Source: Streptomyces sp. NBC_01498 (GTDB taxonomy: Bacteria > Actinomycetota > Actinomycetes > Streptomycetales > Streptomycetaceae). From it: a stretch of DNA of 64,000 nt. Below the pieces are notes generated by a model, which ran no database searches, was not told where the DNA came from, and saw nothing but the letters and a program-made list of their open reading frames with translations. The first letter of the stretch is position 1, and the number at the start of each line of letters is the position of its first letter. Location of the stretch: the NCBI RefSeq assembly GCF_036327775.1, contig NZ_CP109598.1, forward strand, positions 806,001 through 870,000, read 5' to 3'. Below, in pieces: positions 59,786-64,000 of the stretch. The position numbers and the translations under genes are program-made.

Positions 59786-62010
59786 GGCAAGGCGGCGCAC
59801 TGAGACAGCGACCTCTACGCCTGTGGACGGCCCTGCTGGGCTCGTTGATGCTGGTGCTGGGGCTGACCTCGACACAGGCATACGGACGTAGCGACAACGG
59901 GAAGTCGCCGATCGCGGCGGCCCAGGTGCTCAACTGGACGGCCGGGAACTCCACCACGGAGTACCTGACGTTCCCGACGACGGCCGTCGCGGGTCCCGCG
60001 ACGATCGTCTTCACGAACAACACGTCGACCGGCAACACCACGTCGATGCCGCACACGGTCACGTTCGACACCTCGAACCCCGAGTACAACAACGACGTGA
60101 CGCTCAATCTGATGGCCAGTCCCGAGGACGCGCAGGGCGGCGTGCAGACGGCCGAGGTCGTACTGACCCCGGGCACCTACCGCTACTTCTGCACCATCCC
60201 CGGTCACGGCATGATGACCGGCACCTTCACCGTCACCGAGGGGGGCGGCGGCGAGGACACCACCGCGCCCGAGACGGCCGCCGCGATCGACGGCGACCAG
60301 AACGGCGACGGCGCGTACGTCGGCCAGGCCACGGTGACGCTCTCCGCCACCGACGCCGGTTCGGGTGTCGACACGATCGAGTACGCGGTCGGGGCCGACG
60401 GCGAGTGGCAGCCGTACACCACTCCCGTGGTGGTCGACACGGTCGGCGAACACGCCATCAGATACCGGGCGACCGACAAGGCGGGCAACGCCGCCGCCGA
60501 GAAGACGGCCGCGTTCACCGTCGCGCCGATCCCCTCGGACGACACGACCGCGCCGGAGACCTCGGCGACCGTCACCGGTGAGCAGGACGACAACGGCGCG
60601 TACCTGAGCATGGCCACGGTCACCGTGACCGCGTCGGACACCGGTTCGGGCGTCAACACCATCCAGTACGCGGTCGGGGCGAGCGGTGCCTGGCAGACGT
60701 ACGAGGCGCCGGTGATGGTCCACGAGCTCGGCACGCACAAGATCCGCTACCGCGCCACCGACAAGGCGGGCAACGCCGCCGCCGAGAAGGCCGTCGACTT
60801 CACCGTCGTCGAACCTCCGGTGGCGGACACCACCGCCCCGGTGTCGACGGTCGCGGTGAGCGGTGACAAGAACTCCGACGGCGCGTACATCACCAGCGCC
60901 ACGGCGACGGTCAAGGCGACCGACGGCGAGTCGGGGGTCGAGAAGATCGAGTACTCGCTGGACGGCGGTCCGTATCTGGCGTACACCACGCCCGTGATCG
61001 TCGACGCGGTGGGCTACCACAAGCTGGCGCACCGGGCGACGGACAAGGCGGGCAACACCTCGGTGGCCAAGGAGGTGACGTTCACCATCGCCCAGGGCGG
61101 TGGCGTTCCGGCCCCCAACTGCCCCGAGTACGACGTCCGTCTGACGGTCATCGTCGGCGCCGTCGACACCGGTGTGCCGAACCGTCTGACCACCCGCCGC
61201 TGCACGGTCAACGAGCTGATCGAGGACGAGAAGGACTGGTCCTCGCACGCGCTGTTCCTGAAGCATGTCGCCACCGTGCTCGACAAGCTCCAGGCGGACG
61301 GTGTGATCGACCAGCGCGAGCACACGAAGATCACGAAGGCCGCCAAGCAGTCGAAGATCGGCAAGCCGGGTCAGACGACCGGCTACCGCACGATCTTCGA
61401 CGGCACCCAGTCGACCTTCTCCAAGTGGGCCCAGGTCGGCGGCGGCAAGTTCTCGCTGACCGCCGACGGCGCGATGACGAGCAGCACCACCGTCGCGGGC
61501 ATGGGCATGCTGTGGTTCCCGGAGCGGAAGTACGACGACTTCTCGCTGAAGCTCCAGTTCCGTGACGACGCCCCGGGCACGGGCAACGCCAACGGCGGTG
61601 TCTTCGTGCGCTTCCCGGACGTCAACGGTCACCCGCAGGAGAGCCGGCCGGAATGGGTCGCCATCAACTACGGGCACGAGGTCCAGATCCTGGACCGCCC
61701 GGACGGCGACATGTACAAGACCGGGTCGCTCTACGGCTTCGACCGGGTCGGCCTGGCCGGCGCGGGCGTCACCCCGAAGGGCAGCTGGAACGACTACGAG
61801 ATCCGGGTGGTCGACCAGCACTACACGATCCTGCGCAACGGTGTCGTCATCAACGAGTTCGACAACATCGGCGGTCAGCAGTTCACCCCGCCGCGTGACG
61901 GAGACCCGGGCACCGACGGCCGGCGGTACGCCTCCGGCTATGTCGGTCTCCAGGTCCACGGCACGACGGATGTCATCTCGTACCGCGACATCCGGATCCA
62001 GGAGCTCTGA
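59782..62010 (+). CDS. Secreted cupredoxin - OmpL47 repeats - DUF1080 (3-keto-disaccharide hydrolase-like) protein
   Basis: 742 aa from a GTG overlapping the previous stop. Signal peptide (LWTALLGSLMLVLGLTSTQAYG). A cupredoxin domain follows with type-1 copper ligands visible: His91 in SMPHTVTF, Cys137 and His142 in YFCTIPGHGMM, and a following Met. Three ~95-residue Ig-like repeats (DTTAPETxA ... HxIRYRATDKAGNAAAEK) of the OmpL47 type span 155-455. The C-terminal ~210 residues form a DUF1080/LamG-like domain (TIFDGTQSTFSKWAQVGGG; GGVFVRFPDV; VQILDRPDGD). It is likely the partner of the upstream sugar dehydrogenase. Confidence 0.87.
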   Translation: MRQGGALRQRPLRLWTALLGSLMLVLGLTSTQAYGRSDNGKSPIAAAQVLNWTAGNSTTEYLTFPTTAVAGPATIVFTNNTSTGNTTSMPHTVTFDTSNPEYNNDVTLNLMASPEDAQGGVQTAEVVLTPGTYRYFCTIPGHGMMTGTFTVTEGGGGEDTTAPETAAAIDGDQNGDGAYVGQATVTLSATDAGSGVDTIEYAVGADGEWQPYTTPVVVDTVGEHAIRYRATDKAGNAAAEKTAAFTVAPIPSDDTTAPETSATVTGEQDDNGAYLSMATVTVTASDTGSGVNTIQYAVGASGAWQTYEAPVMVHELGTHKIRYRATDKAGNAAAEKAVDFTVVEPPVADTTAPVSTVAVSGDKNSDGAYITSATATVKATDGESGVEKIEYSLDGGPYLAYTTPVIVDAVGYHKLAHRATDKAGNTSVAKEVTFTIAQGGGVPAPNCPEYDVRLTVIVGAVDTGVPNRLTTRRCTVNELIEDEKDWSSHALFLKHVATVLDKLQADGVIDQREHTKITKAAKQSKIGKPGQTTGYRTIFDGTQSTFSKWAQVGGGKFSLTADGAMTSSTTVAGMGMLWFPERKYDDFSLKLQFRDDAPGTGNANGGVFVRFPDVNGHPQESRPEWVAINYGHEVQILDRPDGDMYKTGSLYGFDRVGLAGAGVTPKGSWNDYEIRVVDQHYTILRNGVVINEFDNIGGQQFTPPRDGDPGTDGRRYASGYVGLQVHGTTDVISYRDIRIQEL

Positions 62011-62079
62011 CCGGGCGTCACGCGAGTGACACCTCCTGAGGAGAACTGATCCGACAGAGGTGCCGCGGACGTGCCGCAG

Positions 62080-62111
62080 AAGTGCCCCTTCCCCTGCGGG
62101 GAGGGGCACTT
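62080..62111. terminator. Bidirectional terminator hairpin
   Basis: AAGTGCCCCTTCCCC pairs with GGGGAGGGGCACTT (one bulged T) across a 3-nt loop, between the converging DUF1080 and LigD-polymerase genes. Confidence 0.8.
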
Positions 62112-62182
62112 CGCCGTTCCCGGCGGCCACGCGCGCGTGGGCGCCGGCATCGGCGGCAAGGAGACGGACGTACGGGGACCGC

Positions 62183-63226
62183 TCACGCCGGGTCGGGCGG
62201 CGGCTTCCCCGGCTGCTTACGGGCCCGGCTCGGCTGGACGCGCAGGGGTTCGCCGGGCATCTTCGGGTAGTCCGGCGGGTAGGGCAGGTCGCCGTGGCCG
62301 TGGTCGCGCTCGTCCCGCGCGGCCAGCTCCAGCAGGCCCTCCAGGCCGTACGCCTCCGCGTCCATGTCCGCGTGCAGGTCGCCGAGTTCGGCGAAGCGGG
62401 CGGGCATCGTCGCGATGTCGAAGTCACGCGGGGAGATGTCGTCCAGTTCGTCCCAGCGCAGCGGCGCGGAGACCGTGGCGTACGGGTTGGGGCGCACCGA
62501 GTAGGCCGAGGCGATGGTGCGGTCGCGCGCGGTCTGGTTGTAGTCCACGAAGATCTTCTCGCCGCGCTCCTCCTTCCACCACGCGGTGGTGACCCGGCCC
62601 GGCATGCGCCGTTCCAGTTCCCGGCCGACGGCGATGGCGCAGCGCCGTACCTGGGTGAAGGTCCAGCGGGGTTCGATGGCCACGAACACGTGCAGTCCGC
62701 GTCCGCCGGAGGTCTTGGGCCTGCCGTTCAGGCCCTGTTCGTCCAGGAGCGCGTGCAGCTCGTGGGCGGCCCGGACCGCGTCCCCGAAGTCGGTGCCGGG
62801 CTGCGGGTCCAGGTCGATGCGCAGTTCGTCGGGGTGCTCGGTGTCGTCGCGCCGTACCGGCCAGGGGTGGAAGGTGAGGGTGCCGAGGTTGGCCGCCCAG
62901 AGCACGGCGGCGGGTTCGGTGGGGCACATCTCGTCGGCGGTGCGTCCGCTGGGGAAGGCGATCCGGGCGGTGGGGATCCAGTCGGGGAGGTTCTTGGGCA
63001 CCCGCTTCTGGTAGAAGGACTCGCCGGCGATGCCCTCGATCCAGCGTTCCAGGGTGGTCGGCCGGTTCCGCAGGGCGCGGGTGATCCCCTCCCCCACCGC
63101 GATGTAGTACCGGGCGACGTCCAGCTTGGTGAACCCCCGGTCGGGGAAGTAGATCTTGTCCGGGCTGGACAGCCGTACGGTCCGCCCGCCCACCTCCAGC
63201 TCCGTCGCCGCGCCCTTGCTCGCCAT
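62183..63226 (-). CDS. LigD-type DNA polymerase/primase domain protein (stand-alone)
   Basis: 347 aa from ATG 63226. Archaeo-eukaryotic primase fold of NHEJ LigD polymerases: SSPDKIYFPDRGFTKLDVARYY at the N-terminus, ELRIDLDPQPGTDFGDA (catalytic DxD) near residue 145, SGGRGLHVFVAIEP near 180 and KIFVDYNQTARDRTIASAYSVRP near 245 (third Asp). It fills gaps with ribonucleotides at double-strand breaks. Polymerase and ligase, fused in mycobacterial LigD, are separate divergent genes here. TACCGT seven bases before the ATG and no Shine-Dalgarno sequence suggest a leaderless message. Confidence 0.92.
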   Translation of the reverse strand: MASKGAATELEVGGRTVRLSSPDKIYFPDRGFTKLDVARYYIAVGEGITRALRNRPTTLERWIEGIAGESFYQKRVPKNLPDWIPTARIAFPSGRTADEMCPTEPAAVLWAANLGTLTFHPWPVRRDDTEHPDELRIDLDPQPGTDFGDAVRAAHELHALLDEQGLNGRPKTSGGRGLHVFVAIEPRWTFTQVRRCAIAVGRELERRMPGRVTTAWWKEERGEKIFVDYNQTARDRTIASAYSVRPNPYATVSAPLRWDELDDISPRDFDIATMPARFAELGDLHADMDAEAYGLEGLLELAARDERDHGHGDLPYPPDYPKMPGEPLRVQPSRARKQPGKPPPDPA

Positions 63227-63301
63227 ACGCGTCACGGTAGGCCGGGCTCCCCCGGCCCGCACATCGGGCGGACCGGACGTCCGCCGCGCACAATCGGGGG
63301 C
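63227..63301. promoter_or_regulatory. Divergent leaderless promoters of the NHEJ genes
   Basis: Minus strand TACCGT (63239-63234) is seven bases before the polymerase ATG. Plus strand CACAAT (63289-63294) is seven bases before the ligase ATG. The whole gap is only 75 bp, so the two are probably co-regulated. Confidence 0.45.
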
Positions 63302-64000
63302 ATGGATCTGCCGGTGATGCCTCCGATGAAACCGATGCTGGCCAAGTCCGTGGCGCGTATCCCGCCCGGTATGCAGTACGAGGCCAAGTGGGACGGCTTC
63401 CGTGCCGTCGTGCACCGGGACGGGGACGAGGTGGTGATCGGCAGCCGCAACGGCAAGCCGCTGACCCGGTACTTCCCGGAGCTGGTCACCGCGTTCCTGC
63501 GGGAGCTGCCGGAGCGGTGCGTGGTCGACGGCGAGATCGTGATCGCGTACGAGGGCCGGCTGGACTTCGACCGGCTCAGCGAGCGCATCCATCCGGCGGA
63601 CTCCCGGGTGCGGACGCTGGCCGAGCGGACCCCGGCGAGCTTCGTCGCCTTCGACCTGCTCGCCCTCGGTGACCGGTCGCTGCTGTCCACCGCGCAGTCC
63701 GAGCGCCGGGCCGCCCTGGCCGACGCGCTGGAGGGGGCCGGGGCCCCGGTCCATCTGGCACCGGCGACGACGGACGTGGAGCTGGCGGAGGAGTGGTTCC
63801 GGCGCTACGAGGGTGCCGGGCTGGACGGGGTGGTCGCCAAACCGCTGGATCTGCCGTACCGGCCGGACGTCCGGGTGATGTACAAGATCAAGCACGAGCG
63901 GACGGCTGACGTGGTGGTGGCCGGATATCGCCTCCACAAGAGCGGTCCGGTCGTCGGCTCGCTGCTGCTGGGCCTGCACGACACGGCGGGGACGCTCCAG
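63302..64000 (+). CDS. ATP-dependent DNA ligase (partial, N-terminal 233 residues)
   Basis: Open from ATG 63302 to the right edge. The adenylation-domain motif I is YEAKWDGFRAVV (nucleophilic Lys in KxDGxR) near residue 29. FASRNGKP-like RNGKPLTRYFPE and VVDGEIVI (motif III/IIIa region), AFDLLALG and GLDGVVAKPLD (motif IV) follow, then MYKIKHERTADVVVAGY (motif V). This matches the LigC/LigD ligase domain that seals double-strand breaks with Ku and the divergent polymerase. Ku is expected nearby but is outside the window. Confidence 0.9.
   Translation, partial: MDLPVMPPMKPMLAKSVARIPPGMQYEAKWDGFRAVVHRDGDEVVIGSRNGKPLTRYFPELVTAFLRELPERCVVDGEIVIAYEGRLDFDRLSERIHPADSRVRTLAERTPASFVAFDLLALGDRSLLSTAQSERRAALADALEGAGAPVHLAPATTDVELAEEWFRRYEGAGLDGVVAKPLDLPYRPDVRVMYKIKHERTADVVVAGYRLHKSGPVVGSLLLGLHDTAGTLQ

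Noticed and set aside
57332..62427. Two ~850-codon minus-strand frames opposite the sugar dehydrogenase and cupredoxin genes
   Set aside because: They are rich in Arg/Val/Gly/Asp repeats with no domains. The plus-strand proteins have intact motifs.

Overview
The window looks like chromosomal DNA of a Streptomyces-type actinomycete. GC content is very high throughout. GTG, TTG and possibly CTG starts are used. There is an SsgA-family sporulation protein, a WhiB-family Fe-S protein, hopanoid squalene-synthase genes, a small two-domain laccase, and a rare TTA (bldA-type) codon in one gene. From memory, the order hpnC ... idi / cation-efflux ... ssgD ... small laccase resembles the SCO6760 to SCO6700 stretch of S. 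coelicolor. I could not verify this by alignment. No rRNA, tRNA, CRISPR array, phage or intact insertion sequence was seen.

Region by region. (1) 1-1230: the 3' part of a hopanoid operon (hpnC, hpnD). (2) 1633-4619: a divergent TetR regulator and MmpL transporter with two copies of a 17-bp palindrome between them. (3) 4716-11899: seven tightly coupled minus-strand genes (DUF5941/CDP-alcohol transferase, cytidylyltransferase-like, glycerol-1-phosphate-dehydrogenase-like, a second CDP-alcohol transferase, GT2, ABC permease, ABC ATPase). They look like a pathway for making and exporting a polyol-phosphate surface polymer or glycolipid. (4) 12309-17994: galE, a zitB-like zinc exporter, idi, an anti-sigma-type ATPase, an enoyl-CoA hydratase, a SCO6745-type protein and a 46-aa LPFR small protein. 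(5) 18089-28834: a secreted island with a LamG/DNRLRE protein, a 2156-aa RHS protein with an unrecognised 280-residue C-terminal domain, and a small lipoprotein that is a candidate immunity protein. (6) 29138-34986: Tex, an ABC-F ATPase and an M14 carboxypeptidase. (7) 35450-38837: a LacI regulator convergent with a GH81 beta-1,3-glucanase; a shared GAGCGCTC palindrome lies upstream of each. (8) 39207-47408: a PrmC-like methyltransferase, a MerR regulator, a CaiB-FadA-FadB acyl-CoA operon and a trans-acting enoyl reductase. A motif is shared between the MerR promoter and the CaiB promoter. (9) 47543-55528: a 12-copy 16-bp minisatellite, endonuclease V, ssgD, a UvrA paralogue with a TTA codon, an acyl-ACP desaturase, a GH46 chitosanase, a WhiB protein and a VOC protein. 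(10) 56063-62010: a laccase divergent from a ThuA/PQQ-type sugar dehydrogenase and a cupredoxin/DUF1080 protein, possibly an extracellular sugar-oxidation chain. (11) 62183-64000: a LigD-type polymerase divergent from an ATP-dependent DNA ligase that runs off the window.

A recurring theme is leaderless expression. galE, the enoyl-CoA hydratase, the SCO6745-type gene, the UvrA paralogue, the chitosanase and the LigD polymerase all have a TANNNT hexamer 6-7 nt before the start codon and no Shine-Dalgarno sequence. Several also have a palindrome over or near that promoter.
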